Notes under the pieces: generated by a model
What the model saw: the letters and a program-made list of their open reading frames with translations, nothing else
Told to the model about the DNA's origin: nothing
Database searches by the model: none
Origin: Amycolatopsis rifamycinica
Lineage (GTDB): Bacteria > Actinomycetota > Actinomycetes > Mycobacteriales > Pseudonocardiaceae
NCBI RefSeq assembly: GCF_000695625.1
Contig: NZ_JMQI01000019.1
Location: 1-64,000, forward strand
Direction of reading: 5' to 3'
DNA length: 64,000 bases
Program-made: the position numbers and the translations under genes
Part shown: positions 42,211-50,959 of the stretch, piece by piece
Layout of the letters: each line of letters begins with the position of its first letter
Position numbering within the stretch: the first letter of the stretch is position 1

Positions 42211-42230
42211 TGTCTTACAGTCGTAGGACA
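42211..42230. promoter_or_regulatory. TGTCTTAC-AGTC-GTAGGACA dyad
   Basis: Seven of eight arm bases pair; BlaI/MecI-like in shape. It lies 27 bases upstream of the secreted-protein start and follows a TTGACA hexamer (42174-42179). Confidence 0.45.
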
Positions 42231-42256
42231 GTGGGGGAACTATCCGAGGAGCTCTC

Positions 42257-43240
42257 GTGCGACTCTTCCTGGCCGCTCTCGCGGCCATCACGCTGCTCGC
42301 CCCGCCGGCGGACGCGGCGCAGCAGCGTCCCGACCCGGCGACCGCGGTGCTCGCCGCGTTCGACCACCACGCGATCGTGGCCAAGTCCAGCCCGGACGTG
42401 GGCCCGTTCGTGTTCGACCTGATCCGCGACCCCCGGTTCCCGGCCCGGGCGAACGACATCGCGGTGGAGTGCGGCAACGCGCGTCTCCAGCCGCTGCTGG
42501 ACGCCTACACCGCCGGGGCCGACGTGCCGGACATCAGCAGGGTGTGGCGGGACACGACGCAGCCGAGCTGCGGGTTCTCGACCTTCTACGAGCAGCTCTT
42601 CGCCCTCGTGCGGCAGGTCAACACGACACTGCCCGCCGCGCGGAAGATCCGGGTCCTGGCCACCGATCCGCCGGTCGACTGGAGCCGCGTGCACGCACCG
42701 GCGGACCTGGAGCCGTTCCTGGACCGGGACGCCTCGATCGTGTCGGTGGTGGAGAGCCAGGTGCTCCGGAAGAACCGCAAGGCGCTGATGCTCTTGGGCT
42801 TGGGCCACCTGACGCACGACGGAGGCAGCGGCGCGGTGGCCCAGCTCGAGCGGAAGTACCCCGGAGCGGCGTACGTGCTCGCCGACCACCGCGGGTTCAC
42901 CACGGACAACGCGCGGCTGGAGCGACGGCTGGGCGCGTGGCCGGCCGTGGTGCCGTTGCCGGGTTCGTGGCTGGGATCGCTGGAGACGACGTACTTCCCG
43001 CTCGACCGGGACTATCCGCCGGGCACGCGCGGCTACCCGGGTGTGGACGCCTACCTGTACGAAGGCCCGGCGGATCTCCTGCTGCGCGAGCCGTTGTCGG
43101 CCCGGGCGGTCCTGGACACCGCGTACCTGACCGAACTGCGCCGGCGGGCCGCGGCGATCGACGCACCGCCGGACTCGATCGAGTGGCCGGAGACGTTCTT
43201 CGAGCGGGAACGCACGTCGGGGGTCCTGCTGCGCGGCTGA
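42257..43240 (+). CDS. Secreted ChaN/Tiki-like protein
   Basis: 327 residues from GTG with CGAGGAG upstream. Signal peptide 1-20 (LFLAALAAITLLAPPADAA). The mature part has the EreA/ChaN/Tiki-like pattern, FDLIRDPRFPARANDIAVEC followed by GNARLQPLLD, then VNTTLPAARKIRVLATDPPV and KALMLLGLGHL. In relatives I recall, a Glu-His pair in the first strand (LGExHG) is conserved; here that part reads FDHHAIVAKSS, so activity is uncertain. Exported or cell-wall located. Function unknown; heme binding (ChaN) or proteolysis (Tiki) are family precedents. Confidence 0.6.
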   Translation: MRLFLAALAAITLLAPPADAAQQRPDPATAVLAAFDHHAIVAKSSPDVGPFVFDLIRDPRFPARANDIAVECGNARLQPLLDAYTAGADVPDISRVWRDTTQPSCGFSTFYEQLFALVRQVNTTLPAARKIRVLATDPPVDWSRVHAPADLEPFLDRDASIVSVVESQVLRKNRKALMLLGLGHLTHDGGSGAVAQLERKYPGAAYVLADHRGFTTDNARLERRLGAWPAVVPLPGSWLGSLETTYFPLDRDYPPGTRGYPGVDAYLYEGPADLLLREPLSARAVLDTAYLTELRRRAAAIDAPPDSIEWPETFFERERTSGVLLRG

Positions 43241-43327
43241 GCGGGCCCCGCCGTCACGGGTTCCCGGCCGGGGCGGCGAGGTCCAGGACCCACGCGCTCC
43301 ACGCCGTGCCGGCGCGCCGGCCGGGCA

Positions 43328-43363
43328 ACTCGAGCGAATCGAGTCCGTGTGCGTAAGCACACG
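43328..43363. terminator. Tandem hairpins after the secreted-protein gene
   Basis: ACTCGA-GCGAA-TCGAGT (43328-43344) and CGTGTGC-GTAA-GCACACG (43346-43363). Likely terminator for the upstream gene, insulating the gntR promoter. Confidence 0.5.
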
Positions 43364-43368
43364 ACGCA

Positions 43369-43383
43369 AGACATCACATGTCT
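43369..43383. promoter_or_regulatory. Fucose-regulon operator 1
   Basis: AGACATCACATGTCT: perfect six-base arms around CAC. 119 bases upstream of the gntR start. One of five copies in this cluster. Confidence 0.7.
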
Positions 43384-43453
43384 CGGAGCTCTGCCCCGGT
43401 CGAAACTGGTGAATCAGCCAAAATCAGCCGCGATGAGCGCCTCCTTGACGGCC

Positions 43454-43468
43454 ATACATCATATGACT
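43454..43468. promoter_or_regulatory. Fucose-regulon operator 2
   Basis: ATACATCATATGACT, 13 of 15 bases as in the consensus AGACATCATATGTCT; 34 bases upstream of the gntR start, where it would block transcription (autoregulation). Confidence 0.65.
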
Positions 43469-43501
43469 GCTAAAGTGATGGTGAGCTGCGCGAGGAGAGC
43501 C

Positions 43502-44215
43502 ATGGCGAAGTCGTTGACCGACGAAGCGATCGACCGGATCCGGGAATTCGTCCGGTCCGGCCGGTTCCCGGCGGGCTCCAAGCTGCCCCCCGAACACGAA
43601 CTGGCCACCGAGCTGGGCATCTCCCGCAGCCCGACCCGGGAAGCCGTGAAGGCGCTCGCACTGGCCCGGGTGCTCGAAGTCCGCCGCGGCGACGGCACGT
43701 ACGTCACCAGCCTCGCGCCGAGCCTGCTCCTGGAAGGCCTCGGCAACGCCGTGGCGCTCATGCAAGGCGGCAGCGTCCTCGAGCTCACCGAGGTGCGCCG
43801 GCTCCTCGAGCCCGCGGCGACCGGCCTGGCCGCCACCCGGATCACCGACGCGCAGCTGCGGACCGTCGGCGAGCTGCTCGACGCGATGCACGACGCGGTC
43901 GAGGACGTCGAACGCCTCACCGTGCTCGACGCCGCCTTCCACCGGGCGGTCGTCACCGCGACGGGCAACGAGACCCTCACCGCGCTGCTGGACGGGATTT
44001 CGTCCCGGACGCTGCGCGCGCGGGTCTGGCGCGGCACCGTCGAACGCGGCGCGACGCACGTGACGCTGTCGCAGCACAAGGCGATCTACGACGCGCTCGC
44101 CGACCGCGACCCCGCGGTGGCCACCGCGGCCGCGCTGATGCACGTCGACACCTCCGAACGCTGGCTGCGCGCGCACCTGGCCGAGGTACGGGAGCTCGAC
44201 GGCCGATCGCCGTGA
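43502..44215 (+). CDS. FadR-type GntR regulator of the sugar-acid cluster
   Basis: 237 residues; ATG 43502 chosen over the longer open frame because GAGGAG lies just upstream and the domain starts here. Winged helix: AIDRIREFVRSGRFPAGSKL, PPEHELATELGISRSPTREA, then VLEVRRGDGTYV. FCD ligand domain (about 85-225) with the metal/ligand residues in LTVLDAAFHRAVVTATGN (Asp, His) and LSQHKAIYDAL (His). Faces the end of the minus-strand importer operon. Its two upstream dyads recur at both promoters near 50.8 kb, so it is the probable regulator of the whole cluster. Confidence 0.87.
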   Translation: MAKSLTDEAIDRIREFVRSGRFPAGSKLPPEHELATELGISRSPTREAVKALALARVLEVRRGDGTYVTSLAPSLLLEGLGNAVALMQGGSVLELTEVRRLLEPAATGLAATRITDAQLRTVGELLDAMHDAVEDVERLTVLDAAFHRAVVTATGNETLTALLDGISSRTLRARVWRGTVERGATHVTLSQHKAIYDALADRDPAVATAAALMHVDTSERWLRAHLAEVRELDGRSP

Positions 44216-44226
44216 CCGGAGCCCGG

Positions 44227-45090
44227 TCACGGCGTCGGCGTACCCGCGGCAACCAGTCGCGACACCAGATCCGGCGGTACCTCCCGGCGGAAGGCACTGA
44301 CGTTCGCCCGTACCTGGGCGGCGCTCGTGGCCCCGACCAGGACGGAAGTGACGGCGGGGTGCGCGGCGGCGAACGCCAGCGCGCACGCGGCCAGCTCGTA
44401 CCCCGCCGACACGGCGATCTCCTGCATGCGCCGCGCGCGGGCCAGCAGTTCCGCCGGCGCCGGGGCGTAGTCGAACCAGGCGCCCGGGCGGGGGTCGATG
44501 AGCAGCCCCGAGTTGAACACCCCGCCGAGCACGACGTCGACCCCGCGCTCGCCGCACAGGTCGAGCAGCCGCTCGCCGCCGCGGTCGAGCAGCGTGTACC
44601 GGCCGGCGAGCAGGACGATGTCGACGTCGAGCCGCTCGACGAACCGAGCGGGCATCTGCCACTGGTTCATCCCGACGCCGATCGCGGAGACCACGCCTTC
44701 GTCGCGCAGCCGGCACAGTTCCGGCCACGCCTCGGAGGCGGCTTGCTCTTCGTGGTCGTCGGGGTCGTGCAGGTAGACGATGTCGACGCGGTCGAGGCCC
44801 AGTCGGTCGAGACTGCCTTCGATGCCCCGGCGGACAGCGGCGGCGGAGAAGTCGAAGAAGCAGCCGCCGTCGGTGAGCGTCCGGCCCGCTTTCGTCGACA
44901 CCACGAACGAACCCGCGGGAAGCGCCCGGCCGAGCCGGCGCTCGGCCAGCCCGAACCCGTAGTAGGGGGCGGTGTCGAAGTACCGGACGCCGGCCGCGGC
45001 CGCCGCGGCGACCACGTCCGCGGCGGCCTCGTCGTCGATCTCCCCGAAGACGTCGCCCAGGCCCGCGGTGCCCAGGCCGAGGTCCGCCAT
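44227..45090 (-). CDS. Aldo/keto reductase, probable L-fucose (aldose) 1-dehydrogenase
   Basis: 287 residues. AKR tetrad visible: Asp in VRYFDTAPYYG, Tyr in the same motif, Lys in VVSTKAGRTL and His in VYLHDPDDHEE. The group is that of L-fucose/D-threo-aldose 1-dehydrogenase, which oxidises the free sugar to its lactone with NAD(P). Last gene of the operon fuconate dehydratase, SDR, importer, AKR, with a one-base overlap to the permease. Sugar specificity is inferred from the rest of the cluster. Confidence 0.8.
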   Translation of the reverse strand: MADLGLGTAGLGDVFGEIDDEAAADVVAAAAAAGVRYFDTAPYYGFGLAERRLGRALPAGSFVVSTKAGRTLTDGGCFFDFSAAAVRRGIEGSLDRLGLDRVDIVYLHDPDDHEEQAASEAWPELCRLRDEGVVSAIGVGMNQWQMPARFVERLDVDIVLLAGRYTLLDRGGERLLDLCGERGVDVVLGGVFNSGLLIDPRPGAWFDYAPAPAELLARARRMQEIAVSAGYELAACALAFAAAHPAVTSVLVGATSAAQVRANVSAFRREVPPDLVSRLVAAGTPTP

Positions 45091-46109
45091 CAGGTCTGCC
45101 GCTTGCCGCTGGTGATGCGGGACATCACCAGCGCGATGAGGATGATCGCGCCGTTGAGCGCGCCGATCCACTGGGCGGGCACCCCGGCCAGGGTCAGCAC
45201 GTTCTGGATCATGTACAGCAGCAGGATGCCGGTGAACGCGCCGAAGAGCGTGCCCCGGCCGCCGTTCAGGCTCACCCCGCCGATCACGGCGGCGGCGAAC
45301 ACCGTGAAGATGTAGCCGTTGCCCTGCGCCGCGGCCACCGAGGCGAGCCGTCCCGACAGCAGCAGCCCGCCGAGCGCGGCCAGCACGCTCGCTCCGATGA
45401 GGACGATCCACACGATGCGGTCGGTGCGGATGCCCGCGGCCTTCGCCGCGTCCTCGTTGCCGCCGATCGCGTACAGGCTGCGGCCGAACCGGGTGTAGCC
45501 GAGCAGGACGATCCCGCCGGCGAACAGCAGCACGCAGATCCAGATCGACGCCGGGATCCCGGCCCACAACGTCGTGCCGAGGTAGAGCAGCGAATCGGGC
45601 AGGCCGAAGAAGGTCTGGCCGCCGGAGATCCCGGTGAGCAGGCCGCGCAGCACGATCAGCATGCCGAGGGTGACGACGAACCCGCTCAGCCCGAACCGGA
45701 CGATCAGCAGGGCGTTGAGCGCCCCCACCACCACGCCGACCACGAGCACCACGAGCACGGCGGACCACGACGGCAGCAGCCCGAGCGAGTGGCCGCCGCC
45801 GATCGTCAGCCAGGCCGCCACGCCGGGCGCCAGGCCGAACGTCGATTCCAGCGAGAGGTCCATCTTGCCGACGACCAGGACCATCGTCTGGGCGAGCACC
45901 AGCAGCGCGATCTCCGACATCGTCTGCAGGATGTTGATCACGTTGTCGTACTGGAGGAACACCGGGTTCACCAGCTGGCCGACGACGGCGATCGCGATGA
46001 TCCCGGGTACCAGCGCGAAGTCGCGCAGCCGGGCCAGTGCGATGCGCCGGGGCGGGGCGCCGGGTCCGGTCCGCGGCGGAACGCCCACCGCGGCGGGGCT
46101 GTCAGGCAT
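45090..46109 (-). CDS. Sugar ABC transporter permease (RbsC-like)
   Basis: 339 residues, 8-10 membrane segments. BPD_transp_2 features: VVGKMDLSLESTFGLAPGVA (the GxxDLSxG motif), LSGFVVTLGMLIVLRG, and the EAA-like loop GNEDAAKAAGIRTDRI, then GGVSLNGGRGTLFGAFTGIL. Start overlaps the ATPase gene by eight bases. Forms the pore of a CUT2-type importer. Confidence 0.87.
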   Translation of the reverse strand: MPDSPAAVGVPPRTGPGAPPRRIALARLRDFALVPGIIAIAVVGQLVNPVFLQYDNVINILQTMSEIALLVLAQTMVLVVGKMDLSLESTFGLAPGVAAWLTIGGGHSLGLLPSWSAVLVVLVVGVVVGALNALLIVRFGLSGFVVTLGMLIVLRGLLTGISGGQTFFGLPDSLLYLGTTLWAGIPASIWICVLLFAGGIVLLGYTRFGRSLYAIGGNEDAAKAAGIRTDRIVWIVLIGASVLAALGGLLLSGRLASVAAAQGNGYIFTVFAAAVIGGVSLNGGRGTLFGAFTGILLLYMIQNVLTLAGVPAQWIGALNGAIILIALVMSRITSGKRQT

Positions 46110-47601
46110 CGAGGTCGACTCCTTCCATGGCGGCCACGACCTCGCGGTCCTGCCAGCCTGCGGGGATTTCGGTGGCGATCCGGCCGTGCACCACGACCAG
46201 CAGCCGGTCGCACAGACGCAGGTCGTCCACCTCGTCGGAAGCGATCAGCACCGCGGTACCCGCCGCGGCGGCCTCCGCGACCTTGCCGAGGAGGAACTCC
46301 TTGGAGCGCACGTCGACGCCGGCCGTCGGGGTGATCAGCACGAGCAGGCGGGGGTCGCCCGCCAGGGCACGGGCCATCACGACCTTCTGCTGGTTGCCGC
46401 CGGACAGCGCGGACACCGCCAGCTCGGGGCCGGGGGTCTTGACCGCCAGCCGCGTGATCAGGTTCCCGGCGAGCCGGTCACGCAGACCGGACCGGACGAA
46501 GATGCCGGGGCCGAGCCGGTCCATGACGCTCATCGTCGTGTTGTCGGCGATGGACATCTCCGGCACGAAACCCTGGTGGTGCCGGTCTTCCGGGACGAAC
46601 CCGACGCCCGCGGCCAGCGCGGCCGGGACGTCACCGGGCCGGGGACGGCGGTCCCCGACGAAGACCGTGCCGGAGGTGGGTTTGCGCAGCCCGGCCAGTG
46701 CCTCGGCGAGCTCGGTCTTGCCGCTCCCGCCCGACCCGGCCAGCCCGACGATCTCCCCCGGCGCGACGTCGAACGTCACGTCCTCGAAGTACGGGGCGAG
46801 GCTCAGGTCGTCGACCCGGAGCACGGGTTCGGCGCCGCGGCGGACCGACGACGCCCGTTCCTGCGTGGTGACCGCGTTCTCGCCGGTCATCGCCGCGACG
46901 AGGTCGGCCTTCGGCAGCTCGGCGACCGGCGCGGTGAGGACGTGCCGGGCGTCCCGGTACACCGTCACCGTGTCGCAGATTTCGTACACCTCCTGCAGGT
47001 GGTGGCTGATGAACAGGAAGGTGACGCCCTGGCGCTGCAGGTCGGCGATGTGCCCGAACAGCCGGGTGATGGCGGCGCCGTCGAGCTGCGTGGTCGGCTC
47101 GTCGAGGATGACGAACCGGGCGCCGAACGACAGGGCCCGCGCGATCTCGACGAACTGCCGCTGCTCGACGCTCAGCTCCCGGGCCGGGCGGTGCACGTCG
47201 ACGTCCACCGACCAGCGTTCCAGGAGTTCGCCCGCCGAACGGCGCAGCGCGGCCCAGCGGACGAAGCCGCCGCGGGTCTCCTGCCGGTTGAGGAACAGGT
47301 TCTCCGCCACCGACAGCTCGGGGATGATCGTCGACCGCTGGTACACGCACGCCACCCGCGACCGCCAGGCGTCCCGGTCGGACAGGGCCGGAGCCGGTTC
47401 CCCGTTCAGCCGCACGGTACCGGCGTCGGGCTCGGTCAGTCCGGTGAGGACCGACACCAGGGTCGACTTGCCGGCCCCGTTGCGGCCGACCAGTGCGTGC
47501 GTCTGTCCGGGTAGGACGGTCAGGTCGGCTTCGTCCAGCGCGACCGTGGCGCCGTAGCGCTTGACCACCTGACGGGCCTCGACGACCGGCACGGTGTTCA
47601 T
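46102..47601 (-). CDS. Sugar ABC transporter ATPase, CUT2 type, degenerate second site
   Basis: 499 residues, two fused nucleotide-binding domains. First: Walker A VGRNGAGKSTL, signature-like LSVEQRQFVEIARAL, Walker B RFVILDEPTTQLD, switch His in ISHHLQEV. Second: Walker A GSGGSGKTEL, signature LSGGNQQKVVMARAL, but Walker B reads LLVLITPTAGVD where relatives have ILDEPTRGID, so the Asp and catalytic Glu are missing. One functional hydrolysis site is therefore expected. The domain order and length are those of RbsA/XylG. Confidence 0.88.
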   Translation of the reverse strand: MNTVPVVEARQVVKRYGATVALDEADLTVLPGQTHALVGRNGAGKSTLVSVLTGLTEPDAGTVRLNGEPAPALSDRDAWRSRVACVYQRSTIIPELSVAENLFLNRQETRGGFVRWAALRRSAGELLERWSVDVDVHRPARELSVEQRQFVEIARALSFGARFVILDEPTTQLDGAAITRLFGHIADLQRQGVTFLFISHHLQEVYEICDTVTVYRDARHVLTAPVAELPKADLVAAMTGENAVTTQERASSVRRGAEPVLRVDDLSLAPYFEDVTFDVAPGEIVGLAGSGGSGKTELAEALAGLRKPTSGTVFVGDRRPRPGDVPAALAAGVGFVPEDRHHQGFVPEMSIADNTTMSVMDRLGPGIFVRSGLRDRLAGNLITRLAVKTPGPELAVSALSGGNQQKVVMARALAGDPRLLVLITPTAGVDVRSKEFLLGKVAEAAAAGTAVLIASDEVDDLRLCDRLLVVVHGRIATEIPAGWQDREVVAAMEGVDLDA

Positions 47602-47623
47602 GTTCGTTCCTCTCCGCAGCGCT

Positions 47624-48688
47624 TCAGCTCTTGCTGTTGCCCCACAGGGACTGGTCGTCGACCTTGACGCTGCTCACCGGGCCGAACGTGGCGCCGTCCG
47701 CGGTGACCAGCGGCGCGGCCAGCTGGTCTTCCATCAGGCCGTCGCGGACTCCGATGATGGTGCTGTCGTGGTCGGTCTTGCCCGGCGACGGCGTCTTGCC
47801 GGCGATCGCGTCCTTGACGTACTGCAGGGCGTACTTGGCGAACAGGTCCGCGGGCTGGGAGACCGTCGCGTCCATCTCGCCGGCCCGGATCTTGGCGAGT
47901 TCCTCGGGGATGCCGTCGTTGGACACGATGAACACGTGCTTCGGGTCGCTCGCCGGGACGGCCAGGCCACGCTGCTTGAGCAGCTGCAGCGTGCCGGAGA
48001 GGGCGAAGCTGGACTGCATGTAGACGCCCTTGATGTCCGGGTTCGCCGTCAGCCGCGTCTGGAGCTTCTGGGCCGCGGTGTTGGCGTCCCAGTTGGTGGC
48101 CTCGCCGAACACCGTGATGCCGGGGAAGTCCTTCTTCATGCAGTCGTTGAAGGCTTCGGTGCGGTCCCGGCCGTTGATGGACGCCAGATCGCCCTGCAGC
48201 ATGACGACCTTGCCCTTGCCGCCGAGCTTGGCGCCGAGGAACTGGCAGGCCTTCTCGCCGTAGGCGCGGTTGTCGGCCCGCACGACCATGTAGACGTTGC
48301 CCTGGTCGGGCCGGGTGTCCACGGAGACGACCGGGATCTTCTTGGTCGCGAGCTGCTGCAGGGTCGGGATGATCGCCGCGGTGTCCTGCGGTGCCATGAC
48401 CACGCCCTTGACGCCCTGGCTGATCATCGTCTGCACGTTGGCCGTCAGGTTGGCGACGTCGTTCTGCGAGTTGGTGGTCTTGAGGTCGAGGCCGAACTGG
48501 CCGGCGAACTGGGGCACGTACTTGATGTAGGCGTTCCAGAAGTCGGTGTCCGAGCGTGGGTAGTCGACCCCCACGACGGTTCCCCCCGAAGCGGCGGTCG
48601 AGCCGCCGCCGCTGCAGCCGGCCAGTGCGGCCGCGGTCAGGACGCCGGCGGTGACGACGGCGGCGGCGCGCAGGTGCTGGAACTTCAT
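47624..48688 (-). CDS. Sugar-binding lipoprotein (RbsB-like)
   Basis: 354 residues with lipobox (AAALAGCSGGG). Peripla_BP_4 fold: GTVVGVDYPRSDTDFWNAYI, then LTANVQTMISQGVKGVVMAP, KIPVVSVDTRPDQGNVY, VVMLQGD and HVFIVSNDGIPEELAKI. Delivers a monosaccharide to the importer encoded just downstream. Start overlaps the SDR stop (ATGA). L-Fucose or L-rhamnose is the expected ligand from context. Confidence 0.87.
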   Translation of the reverse strand: MKFQHLRAAAVVTAGVLTAAALAGCSGGGSTAASGGTVVGVDYPRSDTDFWNAYIKYVPQFAGQFGLDLKTTNSQNDVANLTANVQTMISQGVKGVVMAPQDTAAIIPTLQQLATKKIPVVSVDTRPDQGNVYMVVRADNRAYGEKACQFLGAKLGGKGKVVMLQGDLASINGRDRTEAFNDCMKKDFPGITVFGEATNWDANTAAQKLQTRLTANPDIKGVYMQSSFALSGTLQLLKQRGLAVPASDPKHVFIVSNDGIPEELAKIRAGEMDATVSQPADLFAKYALQYVKDAIAGKTPSPGKTDHDSTIIGVRDGLMEDQLAAPLVTADGATFGPVSSVKVDDQSLWGNSKS

Positions 48689-49458
48689 GACCTCTCCTCG
48701 TTGACAGGTTTCGGGCGGAGACGGAGGCCGGACATCCCGCCGTCCACGGCGAGATCGGTGCCGGTGGTGGCGCCGGAGTCCGGGCCGGCCAGGTAGCAGA
48801 TGGCCGCGGCGACCTCGTCGGCGGTGACGAGCCGGCCGGTGGGCTGACGTGCGGCGAGCGCGGCCAGCTCGGCCTCGGGATCGCCGGCCGTGGCCAGCAG
48901 CCGGTCGATCCACGGGGTGTGCGCGGTGCCGGGGTTCACGCAGCACACGCGGATGCCTTCGGCCAGGTGGTCGGCGGCCATCGCGCGGGTGAGCGCGAGC
49001 ACCGCGCCTTTCGTGGCGCTGTAGAGCGCTCGCTGCGGCAGCCCGGCGGTGGCCGCGATCGAGCAGGTGTTCACGATCGCCGCCGCGGCCGACTCCCGCA
49101 GGTGCGGCAGGGCGGCGCGGGTCACCCGCACCATGCCCACGACGTTGACGTCGAAGACGCGGTGCCACTCGGCGTCGTCGTTGTCCTCGACGGTTCCCTG
49201 TGCCCCGATCCCGGCGTTGTTCACCAGGACGTCCACGCCGCCGAGGTGCTCGGCCGCGGCCGCGACCGCGGTGCGGACCGAGCCGTCGTCCGAGACGTCG
49301 GCCCGCACGCCGGTCAGTGGCTCTTCGACCTTTTCGTTCAGGTCGAGGCAGACGACCCGCGCGCCCCGCCGGGCCAGCATCCGCGCGGTGGCGAGCCCGA
49401 TCCCGGACGCCCCGCCGGTGACGATCGCCCGGACGCCGTCGAACTCCCCGCCGCTCAC
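48685..49458 (-). CDS. SDR dehydrogenase, probable 2-keto-3-deoxy-L-fuconate dehydrogenase
   Basis: 257 residues, GTG in a GTGA overlap with the dehydratase gene. Classical [18 protein letters not shown] (NAD loop), VLVNNAGIG, catalytic Ser/Tyr/Lys in [20 protein letters not shown] followed by TKGA, and [13 protein letters not shown]. In the non-phosphorylative fucose pathway an SDR of this kind oxidises 2-keto-3-deoxy-fuconate at C4 to the 2,4-diketo acid, the substrate of the FAH-family hydrolase at 50960. Confidence 0.83.
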   Translation of the reverse strand: MSGGEFDGVRAIVTGGASGIGLATARMLARRGARVVCLDLNEKVEEPLTGVRADVSDDGSVRTAVAAAAEHLGGVDVLVNNAGIGAQGTVEDNDDAEWHRVFDVNVVGMVRVTRAALPHLRESAAAAIVNTCSIAATAGLPQRALYSATKGAVLALTRAMAADHLAEGIRVCCVNPGTAHTPWIDRLLATAGDPEAELAALAARQPTGRLVTADEVAAAICYLAGPDSGATTGTDLAVDGGMSGLRLRPKPVNEERS

Positions 49459-50777
49459 GCGACCACCACCGCGTCCCGCTGCCAGACCGGGCCGTCGGGG
49501 AACCGGTACTGCGCCACGGATTCCGCGTGCAGGCGTGCGCCGAGGCCGGGCTCCCGCGGGGCCAGGTAACGGCCCCGCTCGATGCGGACCGGGTCGACGA
49601 AGTGCTCGTGCAGGTGGTCCACGTACTCGATGACGCGGTCGGTCCGGGTGCCGCTCACCGCGACGAAGTCGAACATCGCCAGGTGCTGCACCATCTCGCA
49701 CAGCCCGACGCCGCCGGCGTGCGGGCACACCGGGACGCCGAACTTCGCGGCCAGCAACAGGATCGCGATGTTCTCGGTCACCCCGGCGACCCGGCTCGCG
49801 TCGAGCTGGAGGATGTCGATCGCCTCGGCCTGCAGCAGCTGCTTGAACATCACCGCGTTGTGGGTGTGCTCGCCGGTCGCCACCTTGATCGGCGCGACCG
49901 CCCGGCGGATCGCCGCGTGGCCGAGGACGTCGTCGGGCGAGGTCGGCTCCTCGATCCAGTACGGGTCGAACTCGGCGAGGGGGCGCAGCCATTCGATGGC
50001 CTGCCCGACGCCCCAGGCCTGGTTGGCGTCGATGGCGATCCGGATGTCCGGCCCGACGACCTCCCGCGCGAGCCGCAGCCGGCGGATGTCCTCGTCGAGG
50101 TCGGCGCCGACCTTGAGCTTGATCTGGGTGAAGCCGTCGGCGACCGCTTCCGCCGAGAGGGCCGCGAGTTTCTCCGGCGAGTAGCCGAGCCAGCCGGGAG
50201 TCGTGGTGTAGGCGGGAAAACCGGACTCCAGGAGTTCGGCCTGGCGGCCCGCGCGGCCCGGTTCGGCGCGGCGCAGGATGTCCAGGGCTTCGTCGCGGGT
50301 CAGGGCGTCACGCAGGTACCGGAAGTCGACCAGGTCCACCAGCTCTTCCGGCGGCATCTCGGCGAGCAGCCGCCAGACCGGCTTGCCTTCGCGGCGGGCC
50401 CGCAGGTCCCACGCCGCGTTGACGATCGCGGCCGCGGCCATGTGGATCGCGCCCTTGTCCGGGCCCAGCCACCGAAGCTGGCTGTCCCCGGTCAGCCGGC
50501 GGGAGAACGCGCCGAGGTCGGCGAGCGCCTCGGCGACCGGCATCCCGACCACCAGGGGCACGAGCGCCCGGACGGCGGCCACCTCGACGTCGTTGCCGCG
50601 GCCCACGGTGAACGCGAGGCCGTAGCCCTCCTCGCCGGCACTCGTGCGGATGGTCACGTAGGCCGCCGAGTAGTCGGGTTCGGGGTTCATCGCGTCCGAC
50701 CCGTCCAGGCTCAGCGAAGTCGGGAAGCGCACGTCCACGGCGTCGATGGCGCTGATCACTTCGGCCAACGGGGCCAC
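49455..50777 (-). CDS. L-fuconate dehydratase (enolase superfamily)
   Basis: About 440 residues; GTG 50777 taken as start (AAGGAG just upstream, TTG 50768 and GTG 50759 also possible; the longer open frame to 50876 would run through the operator). The N-terminal signature [20 protein letters not shown] followed by YSAAYV is specific for fuconate dehydratases. Catalytic residues: KLKVG, DANQAWG, EEPTS and [15 protein letters not shown]. Removes water from L-fuconate to give 2-keto-3-deoxy-L-fuconate. First gene of the minus-strand operon with SDR, importer and AKR. Confidence 0.88.
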   Translation of the reverse strand: MAPLAEVISAIDAVDVRFPTSLSLDGSDAMNPEPDYSAAYVTIRTSAGEEGYGLAFTVGRGNDVEVAAVRALVPLVVGMPVAEALADLGAFSRRLTGDSQLRWLGPDKGAIHMAAAAIVNAAWDLRARREGKPVWRLLAEMPPEELVDLVDFRYLRDALTRDEALDILRRAEPGRAGRQAELLESGFPAYTTTPGWLGYSPEKLAALSAEAVADGFTQIKLKVGADLDEDIRRLRLAREVVGPDIRIAIDANQAWGVGQAIEWLRPLAEFDPYWIEEPTSPDDVLGHAAIRRAVAPIKVATGEHTHNAVMFKQLLQAEAIDILQLDASRVAGVTENIAILLLAAKFGVPVCPHAGGVGLCEMVQHLAMFDFVAVSGTRTDRVIEYVDHLHEHFVDPVRIERGRYLAPREPGLGARLHAESVAQYRFPDGPVWQRDAVVVA

Positions 50778-50791
50778 CTCTCCTTCGGGGC

Positions 50792-50806
50792 AGACAACAT
50801 ATGTAT
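50792..50806. promoter_or_regulatory. Fucose-regulon operator 3
   Basis: AGACAACATATGTAT, 13 of 15 consensus bases, 15 bases upstream of the dehydratase start. Confidence 0.6.
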
Positions 50807-50897
50807 GGCTACGCGCCGACCCATGGATTGTCCAGACTCGATCCGTAACACGGCCATAACTTGGACGTTCAGTCACGATCGACTACTTAGAGCACTA

Positions 50898-50912
50898 AGA
50901 CATATGATGACC
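50898..50912. promoter_or_regulatory. Fucose-regulon operator 4
   Basis: On the minus strand GGTCATCATATGTCT, 13 of 15 consensus bases, in the middle of the divergent promoter region. Confidence 0.6.
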
Positions 50913-50929
50913 GCTCTGACCTTTGAACG

Positions 50930-50944
50930 AGACATCATATGTCT
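50930..50944. promoter_or_regulatory. Fucose-regulon operator 5 (best copy)
   Basis: AGACATCATATGTCT, a perfect dyad with six-base arms, 16 bases upstream of the FAH-hydrolase start. Confidence 0.75.
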
Positions 50945-50959
50945 GCTACGGTCCGCCGC

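Larger units (their letters stand above)
43241..43501. other. Intergenic region with hairpins and operators
   Basis: 261 bases. No gene. Contains two adjacent hairpins (43328-43363) and the two gntR operators listed separately. Confidence 0.5.
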
